Shown: positions 34,433 to 43,887 of the stretch, piece by piece | Layout of the letters: each line of letters starts with the position of its first letter | Numbering within the stretch: the stretch's first letter is position 1 | From: UBA4055 sp964648295 | GTDB taxonomy: Bacteria > UBA4055 | Assembly (NCBI GenBank): GCA_964648295.1 | Contig: CAZYNH010000012.1 | Coordinates: forward strand, 1 to 64,000 | Direction of reading: 5' to 3' | DNA: 64,000 nucleotides | Position numbers and translations under genes: made by a program | Notes under the pieces: generated by a model | Told to the model about the DNA's origin: nothing | Databases searched by the model: none | What the model saw: the letters and a program-made list of their open reading frames with translations, nothing else

Positions 34433-35647
34433 CTACATCTCAAGAATGTTTTTTAGATCGTATTTTTCAGGTTCGGACAGGTATTTTTTAGCTGCCTCGT
34501 AGTCGTTTTCTTTTATTGAATCCAGGCTGTTGAATACAAGTTTGTAAGACTGATTCTCCGTGTCAAGCAGCCTCGGTTTGATCTTGCCGTTCTCGCCCGC
34601 TATATCTTTGAGGTAAAGCGGCCTGACCCTGCCGTCAGGCATAGAAATGACTATGCATCCGCTCTCACCCCTGTCAAAAAGCTCTTTCACCCCGTTTCCA
34701 AGCGCGGAACAGTAACGCAGGTCGAAAGCGATCGGGTCGATACAGCGGATCTCATAACCTATTTCAACAGGCCTGCTTTTTACCTTTATCCTCAGCCTGT
34801 TCAGATGGCTCTGTAAAAGCGAGTTGAAAATATGGGCCTTGCTCACTTTACCCAGCTCGGGATGGCCGTGCTCGTCGTAGGAGAAGTTTATCTCGGACTT
34901 CATTATCTCCTCATCGGACATGAAGTGAAATACCCCTTCGCTCACTATTATCGCGCCGTAATCAATTCCGAGAATTATCCTCTTGACGATGCTCGAGACC
35001 ATCATGCGTATCATCCTGTCAAAAGTGATCTCCACATTTTTGAACATCTCGGGAACGATTATCATAGGGTAATGCGCGCTGGCGCCTATCCCGAAAGCGA
35101 GGTGCCCGGCCTCTCTTCCCATACTGCAGACGACGAACCAGTTCCCGCTCGTTCTCCCGTCCTCGTACACGGTAGAGGCAATTTTAACGCCTTCGTTCTT
35201 TGCGGAATGATATCCGAATGTAGGAAGGTTATCCGGCAGAGGAAGGTCGTTGTCTATTGTTTTTGGAACATGGATGTTCTGGATCTTAATGTTCCGGCTT
35301 TCAAGGAATTTGGTCAGCCTGTTCGCCGAAGAAGCAGTATCGTCCCCGCCTATTGTGACGAGAAGTTTTACATTGTGCTTTTCGAAGAAGTCTTTTGAGA
35401 ACTCCTCGTCTTTTGGTTTGTATCTGCTCATTCTCAGATATGAACCTCCCTGCCTGAAGATTCTGTCGACAAGGTCAAAATTCAGTTCAATGAAGTTAGG
35501 TTTGTCGGTAAAAAGGGTCTTATACCCGTAGTTGAGCCCCAGAACGGTATAACCGTCCGATAAGAACCTTTTCGCGATAGTTCCGACAACGGTATTTATT
35601 CCCGGTGCCGGTCCGCCTCCGCACAAGATAGCAACTGATCCCTTCAT
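34433..35647 (-). CDS. 6-phosphofructokinase, PPi-type signature
   Basis: Product of 404 residues. It phosphorylates fructose 6-phosphate. The donor-site motif is GGDD (Gly100-Asp103) with Lys129 in PKTIDND; in this superfamily an Asp at the second position together with that Lys marks pyrophosphate-dependent enzymes, which are reversible. GREAGHLAFG and the sugar-phosphate site are present. First gene of a unit with recA and lysS: the recA start lies 10 bases beyond its stop. PPi use is an inference from two residues. Confidence 0.85.
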   Translation of the reverse strand: MKGSVAILCGGGPAPGINTVVGTIAKRFLSDGYTVLGLNYGYKTLFTDKPNFIELNFDLVDRIFRQGGSYLRMSRYKPKDEEFSKDFFEKHNVKLLVTIGGDDTASSANRLTKFLESRNIKIQNIHVPKTIDNDLPLPDNLPTFGYHSAKNEGVKIASTVYEDGRTSGNWFVVCSMGREAGHLAFGIGASAHYPMIIVPEMFKNVEITFDRMIRMMVSSIVKRIILGIDYGAIIVSEGVFHFMSDEEIMKSEINFSYDEHGHPELGKVSKAHIFNSLLQSHLNRLRIKVKSRPVEIGYEIRCIDPIAFDLRYCSALGNGVKELFDRGESGCIVISMPDGRVRPLYLKDIAGENGKIKPRLLDTENQSYKLVFNSLDSIKENDYEAAKKYLSEPEKYDLKNILEM

Positions 35648-35697
35648 TTTGCGCTCCTATATTAATTATTATTTAAAGGACTACAAAAGACACTCTA

Positions 35698-35726
35698 AAT
35701 ATATGAAACACTGCTTTCATAGTCAA
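35698..35726 (-). promoter_or_regulatory. Promoter of the pfk-recA-lysS unit
   Basis: Reverse strand: TTGACT (35726-35721), 17-base spacer, TATATT (35703-35698), about 45 bases before the pfk ATG. Confidence 0.6.
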
Positions 35727-35794
35727 CCACATAAATTTAAACAAAGGGGCGTGTCAAATGATGACCCTGCAACACTTTTTTTAATATTTTTTCT

Positions 35795-35823
35795 TTGTCT
35801 TTGCGAAGTTTTTAACTTATTAT
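35795..35823 (+). promoter_or_regulatory. Promoter of the second phosphofructokinase gene
   Basis: TTGTCT (35795-35800), 17-base spacer, TATTAT (35818-35823); GGAG follows before ATG 35856. It is divergent from the promoter at 35698-35726, the -35 elements being about 70 bases apart. Confidence 0.5.
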
Positions 35824-35855
35824 GTCCATATATGATGATCTAAACGGAGCCCTGT

Positions 35856-37214
35856 ATGATCCAGGTAATGTTCGATAATGTCCGGGTGAAAAGTCTCGGG
35901 GAGCGCAGATATAAATCGCCTATACCTCTGTCATACAGGAAGGATGATTTCGTGGCGGATTTTGTTAAAGACGGCGAAAAGGTGGTTTTTGATGCGTGCA
36001 CGGACTTTATTAAAGGATATGAGAAAGATATTTCAAACATCCCGGCTTTTGAGGTGGCCGGACCCAGGGAAATGCTGCACTTCGATCCTCAAAGGACTGT
36101 CTGCGGGATCGTTACATGCGGAGGTTTGTGTCCGGGGATCAACAATGTTATCCGTGGGCTTGTCAACGAGCTGCATTACTGGTACAAATGCGGCAAAATA
36201 TACGGGTTTAAGTACGGATTTAAAGGTATGGTTAAAGACAACGGCATTGAACCTCTGGAGCTGAATGCAGAGAAAGTCGAGGATATTCACCTTAAAGGCG
36301 GAACGATTCTGGGATCGTCAAGAGGCCAGCAGGACACCGGAAAGATCGTTGACTATCTCAAAGAGATCAATGTGTCCATACTTTTCGCTATAGGCGGCGA
36401 CGGTACGATGAAAGGCGCTTCAGATATCGAAAAAGAGATAGAAAAAAGAGGTCTGGATATTTCTGTAATAGGAATACCCAAGACTATAGATAACGACATT
36501 CTGTTCGTTGAGCATACATTCGGCTACCAGACCGCTTTTTCGGCGGCGGTTGAAGCGGTAAGCGCCGCTCATACTGAAGCCAAAGGCGCTTACAACGGGG
36601 TGGGTATTGTGAAACTCATGGGCAGGGACTCGGGCTATATAGCCGCCGCCGCGTCAGTCGCGTCCGGGGACGCCAACTTCGTTCTGATACCTGAGATACC
36701 TTTCGAGTTCGAAGGGGAGCGCGGACTGCTTAATCTGCTAAAAAAAAGGCTCGATGAAAAAAAGCACGCTGTTATCGTGGCGGCGGAAGGCGCGGGTCAG
36801 AATCTTTTTGAAAATCCGGATATAGTACATGACATATCCGGAAATGTGGTACATAAAGACATCGGGATCCTGATCAGGGATAAAATAAAGCGCCATTTTG
36901 AAAAAACAGGTTTCGAGCTAACATTAAAATACATTGACCCGAGCTACATGATCAGATCGCTTCCGCCCATACCGATAGATTCCATGTTCTGCTCCAGCCT
37001 GGCCCAGAACGCGGTGCATGCGGGTATGGCGGGAAAAACAGGCATGCTTGTAGGGTACTGGAACGGCAAGTTCACTCATGTCCCTCTCGTCTCCGTGATC
37101 GGCAAAAGAAAGAAAATCAATGTGGAAGGTGATTTCTGGCTGGGCGTCATACTTTCCACCGGACAGCCCAGATATATCGGGAACGATCCCGGAATGCTTC
37201 ACAAGACCAGATAA
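35856..37214 (+). CDS. 6-phosphofructokinase, ATP-type (trypanosomatid/plant-like clade)
   Basis: Product of 452 residues. The donor motif is GGDG (Gly180-Gly183), typical of ATP-dependent enzymes, yet Lys209 in PKTIDND is the PPi-type residue; this combination and the motif GYQTAFSAAVEAVSAAHTEA with VKLMGRDSGYIAA are those of the trypanosomatid and plant ATP-PFK clade. A 90-residue N-terminal extension, usual for that clade, precedes the first nucleotide loop. It catalyses the committed glycolytic step. It is transcribed divergently from the PPi-type gene. Confidence 0.88.
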   Translation: MIQVMFDNVRVKSLGERRYKSPIPLSYRKDDFVADFVKDGEKVVFDACTDFIKGYEKDISNIPAFEVAGPREMLHFDPQRTVCGIVTCGGLCPGINNVIRGLVNELHYWYKCGKIYGFKYGFKGMVKDNGIEPLELNAEKVEDIHLKGGTILGSSRGQQDTGKIVDYLKEINVSILFAIGGDGTMKGASDIEKEIEKRGLDISVIGIPKTIDNDILFVEHTFGYQTAFSAAVEAVSAAHTEAKGAYNGVGIVKLMGRDSGYIAAAASVASGDANFVLIPEIPFEFEGERGLLNLLKKRLDEKKHAVIVAAEGAGQNLFENPDIVHDISGNVVHKDIGILIRDKIKRHFEKTGFELTLKYIDPSYMIRSLPPIPIDSMFCSSLAQNAVHAGMAGKTGMLVGYWNGKFTHVPLVSVIGKRKKINVEGDFWLGVILSTGQPRYIGNDPGMLHKTR

Positions 37215-37241
37215 TATGGACATTTCATAACAAAAAATAAC

Positions 37242-37270
37242 TTGCAAAAACGTTATAAAAGAGCTATTTT
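37242..37270 (+). promoter_or_regulatory. Promoter of the PFOR gene
   Basis: TTGCAA (37242-37247), 17-base spacer, TATTTT (37265-37270), followed by a leader of about 50 bases with AAGGAG before ATG 37330. Confidence 0.5.
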
Positions 37271-37329
37271 TTCACTGCTTTTTTTAAGCACGGATCAGAG
37301 AAATTAATCTTGCAGATAAGGAGTCAAGT

Positions 37330-40300
37330 ATGGGAAACAAAAAATTCATGACCTGCGACGGGAACACGGCTGCCGCGCATATAGCCTATATGTTCTCGGA
37401 GGTTGCGGCGATCTATCCGATTACGCCGTCGTCCAATATGGCTGAATTCGTTGACGAATGGTCGGCCAACGGAAGAAAGAACATCTTCGGCGAGACGGTT
37501 AAAGTTACGGAAATGCAGTCCGAAGGCGGAGCGGCGGGAGCGGTGCACGGTTCATTGCAGGCCGGAGCGCTTACAAGCACATTTACGGCTTCACAGGGTC
37601 TTTTGCTTATGATCCCCAATATGTATAAGATCGCGGGCGAGCTTCTTCCCGGCGTATTCCATGTAAGCGCGAGGAGCCTTGCGGCGCAGGCGCTGTCCAT
37701 TTTCGGCGACCACAGCGATGTGATGAGCGCCAGACAGACAGGTTTTGCGTTCCTGGCCACCGGAAGCGTTCAGGAGATCATGGACTTAGCGGGCGTAGCC
37801 CACCTGTCGGCCATAAAATCTAAAGTGCCTTTCGTTCACTTCTTCGACGGTTTCAGGACTTCCCACGAGGTCCAGAAGATAGAGTATTTCGAGAATAACG
37901 ATATGGCCGAGTTACTTGACCGTGAAGCCCTTCAGAAATTCAGGGACAACGCGCTTAATCCCGAGCATCCGGTCACAAGAGGAACTGCTCAGAACCCCGA
38001 CATTTATTTCCAGACGAGGGAGATAACGAACAATATTTACGACGCGGTGCCTGATATTGTTGAAGAATATATGAAAAAGATCACCGCTAAAACAGGCAGG
38101 GAATACCATCCGTTCACCTATTATGGAGCTCCTGACGCGGAAAATATTATCATAGCAATGGGTTCTGTCACCGAAACGATCAAAGAAACGATCGACTGGA
38201 TGGCTGAAAAAGGCAAAAAAACCGGACTGGTAACAGTACATCTTTACAGACCGTTCTCGAAGAAATATTTTATGAAAGTCCTGCCGAAGTCGGTAAAAAA
38301 GATAGCCGTGCTCGACAGAACGAAAGAGCCCGGAGCGACAGGTGAACCGCTGTACCTCGATGTGAAATCTGTATTCTACGAAGAAACGGTAAAACCTCTT
38401 ATCGTCGGCGGAAGGTACGGCCTTTCATCAAAAGACACAATACCCGATCAGATACTCGCGGTATTCAAAAACCTCGAGATGAACGAACCGAAGAACGGAT
38501 TTACTATAGGGATTACAGACGATGTAAGCTTTAAGTCCCTCCCCTGCGATGAGCCTGTAAGATTCAACAGGAAAGGGCTTTTCGCCGCAAAGTTCTACGG
38601 GCTCGGGTCAGACGGTACCGTGGGAGCGAACAAAAATTCCATCAAGATCATCGGTGAAACGACCGACAAATACTGCCAGGCGTATTTCGCTTACGATTCA
38701 AAAAAATCTGGCGGATTTACAGCTTCTCACCTCAGGTTCGGAGACAATCCGATAAGGAGCCCTTATCTTGTAGTCGCACCTGATTTCGTAGCCTGCCATG
38801 TTCCCGCATACATCCATCAGTACGATGTGTTAAAGGGCCTAAAAAAAGGCGGGTCGTTCCTGTTCAACTCGATCTGGGACGTCGAAGAGACCCAAAAAAG
38901 ACTGCCTGACAGCATGAAGAAATATTTGGCGGAGAACGAGATCAACTTCTACATTATCAATGCGACAAAAATTGCCGAGGAGATCGGACTGGGGAACAGG
39001 ACAAATTCGATCATGCAGGCCGCGTTCTTCAAAATTTCGGATGTGATACCTTACGAAACGGCTGTAAAAGAAATGAAGAAGTTCATCGAGAAATCTTACG
39101 GCAAAAAAGGCGAAGAGGTCGTAAAGATGAACTACACGGCTGTTGACAAGGGCGGCGGGGAGATTGTTAAAATAGAAATACCGTCCGAATGGAAGAATAT
39201 CGAAAGTAAAGGATTTAAGGTTGAAAGAGGGCTTTACCGTCCGGACTTTATTAAAAGTGTCTGCGATGTGATGAACGCTCAGAAGGGCGACGATCTTCCG
39301 GTCAGCGCGTTTCTGGGAAAAGAGGACGGAACATTCCCTGCCGGGACGACCGCTTTTGAAAAAAGAGGGATCGCAGTCAATGTTCCCGAATGGGTCGCCG
39401 CGAACTGTATCCAGTGTAACCAGTGCGCCTATGTTTGTCCGCACGCCGTGATCAGGCCGTTTTTGATAAGCGCCGACGAGGAGAAGAAAATACCCGCCGG
39501 TACAGAGACCATCAAGGCTATCGGGAAAGAATTTGACGGCCTCAAGTTCAGGATCCAGGTCAGCGTGCTTGACTGTACGGGCTGCGGCAACTGTGCGGAT
39601 GTGTGCCCCGCGCCAAAAGGGAAAGCTCTTGTGATGAAGGCTCTCGGAACGCAAACTGCCGAGATCGAAAGGTGGGAGTCCATATCCATGAATGTCAGCT
39701 ATAAAGACCACCTTACAGATAAGTTCGCTAATGTCAAATCATCGCAGTTCGCGCAGCCGCTGTTCGAATTCTCGGGCGCCTGCGGCGGATGCGGTGAAAC
39801 GCCTTATATTAAAACTATCACGCAGCTTTTCGGCGACAGGATGATGGTAGCCAACGCTACCGGCTGTTCATCCATTTACGGCGGATCGGCTCCGTCAACG
39901 CCTTACTGCCCGAACGCGGAAGGCAAAGGCCCCGCATGGGCTAATTCTCTGTTCGAGGACAACGCGGAATACGGTTTCGGAATGGCGCTCGCCGTATCAA
40001 AATTGAGAGAGAGGATCGCCCTGAGGATGAAAAAATGCCTTGAGGCCGCATGTTTGAATGAAGGAACGAAAGCGGCTTTCGAAAGCTGGATCGCGGCTAA
40101 GGACGATGCGGAAGGCTCAAAAAAAGCGTCAGCCGCCGTAAGAGAAGCGCTCAAGAACGAAAAATGCGCCTGCGACGAAGTTGCCGAGATCAAAAAACTC
40201 GACCAGTATCTGGTTAAAAAATCGGTGTGGGTCTTCGGCGGTGACGGCTGGGCTTACGATATCGGTTACGGCGGGCTTGACCATGTGATCGCCTCCGGCG

Positions 40301-40875
40301 ACGATGTTAACCTGCTTGTCATGGACACCGAGGTTTATTCGAACACGGGCGGCCAGTCATCAAAATCAACACCCGTAGGCGCGGTAGCCAAATTCGCCGC
40401 TTCGGGAAAAAGGATAAGGAAAAAAGATCTCGGCATGATGGCTATGAGCTACGGATATGTATATGTCGCCCAGGTGGCCATGGGAGCGAATCAGGCTCAG
40501 TACTTCAAGGCTGTAAAAGAAGCCGAAGCATACCCGGGGCCGTCCTTGATAATAGCATACTCGCCCTGTATCAACCACGGTTTAAGGGCCGGAATGGGCA
40601 GGACGCAGCACGAACAGAAACTTGCGGTCGAGGCGGGCTACTGGCATCTCTACAGGTACAACCCAATGCTCGAGGCCGAAGGGAAAAATCCTTTCACTCT
40701 CGACTCCAAAGAGCCCGACTGGAGCAAATTCCAGGAATTTTTGCAGGGTGAGGTCAGATATACTTCACTTTTAAAAACATTCCCCGAAGACGCTAAAGTG
40801 CTTTTCGCGGCGGCGGAAGAGAACGCCAAGTGGAGGTTCAAAAGCTATAAAATGAAATCTGAGATGAAATACTAA
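37330..40875 (+). CDS. nifJ: Pyruvate:ferredoxin (flavodoxin) oxidoreductase
   Basis: Product of 1181 residues, a single-chain PFOR of full length. It converts pyruvate and CoA to acetyl-CoA, CO2 and reduced ferredoxin in anaerobes. Domains in order: pyruvate/TPP domain (AIYPITPSSNMAE), transketolase-like C-terminal region, EKR-type linker, two 4Fe-4S motifs (CIQCNQCAYVCP near 694 and CTGCGNCADVCP near 749), then the TPP domain with the proximal cluster cysteines (CGGCGETPY, ATGCSS) and GDGWAYDIGYGG (near 971) with NTGGQSSKSTP. It indicates fermentative anaerobic metabolism together with the flanking phosphofructokinases. Confidence 0.96.
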   Translation: MGNKKFMTCDGNTAAAHIAYMFSEVAAIYPITPSSNMAEFVDEWSANGRKNIFGETVKVTEMQSEGGAAGAVHGSLQAGALTSTFTASQGLLLMIPNMYKIAGELLPGVFHVSARSLAAQALSIFGDHSDVMSARQTGFAFLATGSVQEIMDLAGVAHLSAIKSKVPFVHFFDGFRTSHEVQKIEYFENNDMAELLDREALQKFRDNALNPEHPVTRGTAQNPDIYFQTREITNNIYDAVPDIVEEYMKKITAKTGREYHPFTYYGAPDAENIIIAMGSVTETIKETIDWMAEKGKKTGLVTVHLYRPFSKKYFMKVLPKSVKKIAVLDRTKEPGATGEPLYLDVKSVFYEETVKPLIVGGRYGLSSKDTIPDQILAVFKNLEMNEPKNGFTIGITDDVSFKSLPCDEPVRFNRKGLFAAKFYGLGSDGTVGANKNSIKIIGETTDKYCQAYFAYDSKKSGGFTASHLRFGDNPIRSPYLVVAPDFVACHVPAYIHQYDVLKGLKKGGSFLFNSIWDVEETQKRLPDSMKKYLAENEINFYIINATKIAEEIGLGNRTNSIMQAAFFKISDVIPYETAVKEMKKFIEKSYGKKGEEVVKMNYTAVDKGGGEIVKIEIPSEWKNIESKGFKVERGLYRPDFIKSVCDVMNAQKGDDLPVSAFLGKEDGTFPAGTTAFEKRGIAVNVPEWVAANCIQCNQCAYVCPHAVIRPFLISADEEKKIPAGTETIKAIGKEFDGLKFRIQVSVLDCTGCGNCADVCPAPKGKALVMKALGTQTAEIERWESISMNVSYKDHLTDKFANVKSSQFAQPLFEFSGACGGCGETPYIKTITQLFGDRMMVANATGCSSIYGGSAPSTPYCPNAEGKGPAWANSLFEDNAEYGFGMALAVSKLRERIALRMKKCLEAACLNEGTKAAFESWIAAKDDAEGSKKASAAVREALKNEKCACDEVAEIKKLDQYLVKKSVWVFGGDGWAYDIGYGGLDHVIASGDDVNLLVMDTEVYSNTGGQSSKSTPVGAVAKFAASGKRIRKKDLGMMAMSYGYVYVAQVAMGANQAQYFKAVKEAEAYPGPSLIIAYSPCINHGLRAGMGRTQHEQKLAVEAGYWHLYRYNPMLEAEGKNPFTLDSKEPDWSKFQEFLQGEVRYTSLLKTFPEDAKVLFAAAEENAKWRFKSYKMKSEMKY

Positions 40876-40898
40876 AATATATCGGAGGAAATCGGTAG

Positions 40899-40925
40899 AA
40901 GGACGGGTGTGATCTCGTCCTTTTA
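40899..40925 (+). terminator. Terminator after the PFOR gene
   Basis: Stem AAGGACG / CGTCCTT with a 10-base loop followed by TTATTTT. An upstream GTG (40909) for the next gene would lie in this loop, which argues for the later ATG 40942. Confidence 0.6.
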
Positions 40926-40941
40926 TTTTAGCAGGTCTGAT

Positions 40942-42717
40942 ATGGATAAAAAGAAGAACAGTAATTTACAGCCGGAAGATTTGAAGAACAAATCTGCGCT
41001 CAGCCCGATACAGTTCAATATTATTTCGGTCGCGATAATATTTTTATCGGTATGGGCTGTCTATTACGGCTCTCTCGGCCATTCATTCCAGTTCGACGAT
41101 GTTCACCACATTCACCAGAACAGGAATATAAAAGATTTTCAGATATTCACAGATCCTGAATTCTGGTTCGATTTCAACAATAGAGCCCCCGCACAATTTA
41201 CTCTCGCACTGAACTATGCGTACGGCGGTTATGATGTTTCCGGTTATCGTCTGGTTAATATTTTAATACACATTTCGGCTGCAGTCAGCGTGTTTTTCCT
41301 TGCCGGTTTTCTGCTGAGTTCCTCAAACATAAAAAATCATTATATCATCCGCAACAAAAGGATCATTCAGCTTTTCACGGTCTTACTGTTCGCGGTCCAT
41401 CCTGTACAGACAGAATCAGTAACATATATTGTTCAAAGGATGGAATCTCTCTCGGCGCTCTTTTACTTCGGTGGACTTATACTTTATGTTATGTTCAGAA
41501 ATGAGAAGATAAATTGTAAAAAAATATTGTATCTGTCTGGTTTTGCGGCCCTGACCGTGCTTGCAGTTTTAACAAAACAGACTTCGTACTCTATGCCTCT
41601 GGCAATTCTGCTGTTGGAGGTATTCTTTATAAGGAGCGGAGAGGGAGAACCGGACAGGAAACTGATAATTACACTTTCAGCACTTATCCTGGCTGTCACC
41701 ATTACCGCGTGGATGGCAGAATATCTTCCCAGAGAGTACATGTCGGATATGTCAAGGTCCGATTATTTTTTAACCCAGCTGAAAGTGATCCCACTTTATT
41801 TCGGACTTATGCTCCTGCCTTTTAGGCAGAATATTGATCATCATATAACAGTGCCTGAATCTTTATCGGATCCCTTTATGTTGTCTGGAGCGTCTGTCGT
41901 AATTCTGCTGGTATTTTCGTGTTTTTATTTATACAAAAGAGGACATGTTCTTCTAAGTTTCGGAATAGCGTGGGTGTTCGTGTCTGTTTCGTTAAGGTCC
42001 AGTATCCTTCCGATAAGCGACCTTATGACTGAAAGAAGGCTGTATGGGGCCGTGTTCGGTTACGGGTTGTTCGTGTCATCTTCAATATTTCTAATTAAAG
42101 AAAATTACTTCAGGAGTGCCGGCAGGAAAGCATTTGTATTTATGTTAAGCGCCCTCGTAATTGTTTTGTCCGCGGCAACTGTACACAGAAATAAAGTTTG
42201 GGAGACAGAGCTTACTCTATGGAAAGACTCGGTAGAAAAGTCTCCGGAGAAATTCAGACCTAATTATAATGTCGCGGAAGCGTATAAAAGATCTGGGAAT
42301 TCCCACGGGGCTCTGAGTTATTACATGAAAGCTTATGCTATAAATAACCGAAGCTATGGCCTGTGCAACAATATCGGTAATATTTATTCTGAAAAACAGA
42401 TGTGGGCCGAGGCTGAAAAGTATTATATTCTTGCCCTTTCGATAAAACCGGACTACCCGAAAGCACTAAACAATCTGGCTAATGTGTATTTCAGAAAAAA
42501 AGATTACATAAACGCCGAAAAATACTACATTAGCGCTTCAGAGGCGGATAAAAATTATGTTGATCCGGTTCTAAATCTCGGCCACCTCTATTATTCAGGA
42601 GGATTCCGGGAACAGGCCGCGGATAAATACAGGGAAGTGCTGAGGATGGACCCCGGTAACAAACAGGCTCAAAATAACCTGGAAATAATTGAGAAGAGGC
42701 ATATTCCGATTAAATAA
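40942..42717 (+). CDS. TMTC-like membrane protein with C-terminal TPR repeats
   Basis: Product of 591 residues. The N-terminal 390 residues hold about nine to ten membrane helices in a GT-C-like arrangement, with an acidic motif in the first outer loop (FQFDDVHHIHQN) where such enzymes keep catalytic Asp residues. Four or so TPR units follow (NYNVAEAYKRSGN, NNIGNIYSEKQMW, NNLANVYFRKKDY, LNLGHLYYSGGF). The plan equals that of TMTC-type O-mannosyltransferases and related bacterial TPR membrane proteins. It may glycosylate exported proteins, fitting the surface-protein content here, but the donor is unknown. Start chosen because the upstream GTG sits in a terminator. Confidence 0.7.
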   Translation: MDKKKNSNLQPEDLKNKSALSPIQFNIISVAIIFLSVWAVYYGSLGHSFQFDDVHHIHQNRNIKDFQIFTDPEFWFDFNNRAPAQFTLALNYAYGGYDVSGYRLVNILIHISAAVSVFFLAGFLLSSSNIKNHYIIRNKRIIQLFTVLLFAVHPVQTESVTYIVQRMESLSALFYFGGLILYVMFRNEKINCKKILYLSGFAALTVLAVLTKQTSYSMPLAILLLEVFFIRSGEGEPDRKLIITLSALILAVTITAWMAEYLPREYMSDMSRSDYFLTQLKVIPLYFGLMLLPFRQNIDHHITVPESLSDPFMLSGASVVILLVFSCFYLYKRGHVLLSFGIAWVFVSVSLRSSILPISDLMTERRLYGAVFGYGLFVSSSIFLIKENYFRSAGRKAFVFMLSALVIVLSAATVHRNKVWETELTLWKDSVEKSPEKFRPNYNVAEAYKRSGNSHGALSYYMKAYAINNRSYGLCNNIGNIYSEKQMWAEAEKYYILALSIKPDYPKALNNLANVYFRKKDYINAEKYYISASEADKNYVDPVLNLGHLYYSGGFREQAADKYREVLRMDPGNKQAQNNLEIIEKRHIPIK

Positions 42718-42733
42718 CGGCAGAACTTTTTTG

Positions 42734-42762
42734 TTGACAAAACTGATTAGTTTTGCAATATT
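42734..42762 (+). promoter_or_regulatory. Promoter of the FecR lipoprotein gene
   Basis: TTGACA (42734-42739), 17-base spacer, AATATT (42757-42762). The leader to ATG 42822 is about 50 bases. Confidence 0.5.
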
Positions 42763-42821
42763 ATATGGTAATTGCGAAGTTGTATCAAAGCTAAATGAGA
42801 ATGAAAATGAGGAAAATAATA

Positions 42822-43814
42822 ATGAGATATGTACTTTTCGCGGTAATTTTGACCGCACTGACCTGCCAGGTTTCATGCAAGAGCGACGACGGTCCGGGTG
42901 CCGGTTCAATTAAAGAGGAAGTAAAACCCGCAGAAGTTGTGAAAACGGCTGAACCCGTTGCGGAAAAAGAAGCGGTGATAGCCGAACCTCCGGCTGTTAA
43001 AACAGAAACAAAAGCAGCTGTTACTGAGAAAAAGGTAACTGCTGAACCTGTTGCTCAGGTACAGGAAAAAACCGAAACAAAAAAAGAGGCGGTAAAAAAA
43101 GCTGAACCCGCTCCAAAATCTTCTGACGAAAAAGGCGTAGTCTCGTATGTTGAGGGAAATGTGAGAAAAAAATCGATAGAGGAAGCCGATTTTAAAACAA
43201 ATGTCGCAGAAAAAACAACGGTAAAATCAAGAGAATCGTATAAAACGATGATCAAGTCAAGAGCGGAGCTGGAGCTGTCAGAGCTGGATATCATCAGGCT
43301 GGCCCCGAAAACGACCGTCGATCTGGTCGCCCTGTACGAAGAAACGAAAGACGGGAAAAAGAAAACCGATATCAAACTTGGAGAGGGGGATCTCTGGGCT
43401 CAGGTCAATTCTTCTGACGATAAAAGCGAGTTTTTAATGGACACTGATATCGCGGCGGCCGCCATTACAGGAACAAATTTCAGAATGTCAAAAGACGGTG
43501 AGCTGACCGAAATGAAAGTATACCACGGAGAGGTCAAGATATCGAACGCCAAAGATAAAATGGACAAAATGAACGCCGTGTCGGTTACAGAGTTCAAAGC
43601 TCCGGGCCAGGTGATGGGGCCGAAACAGATATCGGGGCCGAAGCAGGTGTCTTTGGAGGAGTGGGTATACATTGTTAAAAACATGCAGAAGATATCATTC
43701 GACAGAACAGGAAAAGTCGTGTCGGCAGGTGAATTTAAAGCCGATGATAAAGACGAAAGGACAGACTGGGTCGAATGGAATAAAAAAAGGGACAGACAAA
43801 AAGGATTAAAATAA
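42822..43814 (+). CDS. FecR-domain lipoprotein
   Basis: Product of 330 residues. The N-terminus MRYVLFAVILTALTCQVSCKSD resembles a relaxed lipobox (cysteine after VS). A Lys/Glu/Ala/Pro low-complexity linker (about 30-105) leads to a FecR-type domain (about 110-250: VSYVEGNV, ESYKTMIKSRAELELSE, IRLAPKTTV, GDLWAQV, AAITGTNFRM, VYHGEVKIS). Such domains sit in the periplasm and bind or signal at the envelope. GAGGA eight bases before ATG 42822 favours this start over ATGs at 42795 and 42807. No sigma/TonB partner is adjacent, so it is not a classical FecIR pair. Confidence 0.75.
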   Translation: MRYVLFAVILTALTCQVSCKSDDGPGAGSIKEEVKPAEVVKTAEPVAEKEAVIAEPPAVKTETKAAVTEKKVTAEPVAQVQEKTETKKEAVKKAEPAPKSSDEKGVVSYVEGNVRKKSIEEADFKTNVAEKTTVKSRESYKTMIKSRAELELSELDIIRLAPKTTVDLVALYEETKDGKKKTDIKLGEGDLWAQVNSSDDKSEFLMDTDIAAAAITGTNFRMSKDGELTEMKVYHGEVKISNAKDKMDKMNAVSVTEFKAPGQVMGPKQISGPKQVSLEEWVYIVKNMQKISFDRTGKVVSAGEFKADDKDERTDWVEWNKKRDRQKGLK

Positions 43815-43887
43815 AATATTATGGTAGATCATGGATGAGAGATCCGTTAATATGGCTGCTATATGTGAGAGTCCGGAGATATAACTG

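Noticed and set aside
38839..39711. Minus-strand frame of 290 codons inside the PFOR gene
   Set aside because: Antisense to the ferredoxin-domain region of an unambiguous gene; no domain, no ribosome site.
42822..43120. Lys/Glu/Ala/Pro repeats considered as a TonB-like region
   Set aside because: No TonB C-terminal domain; the stretch is a low-complexity linker before a FecR-type domain.
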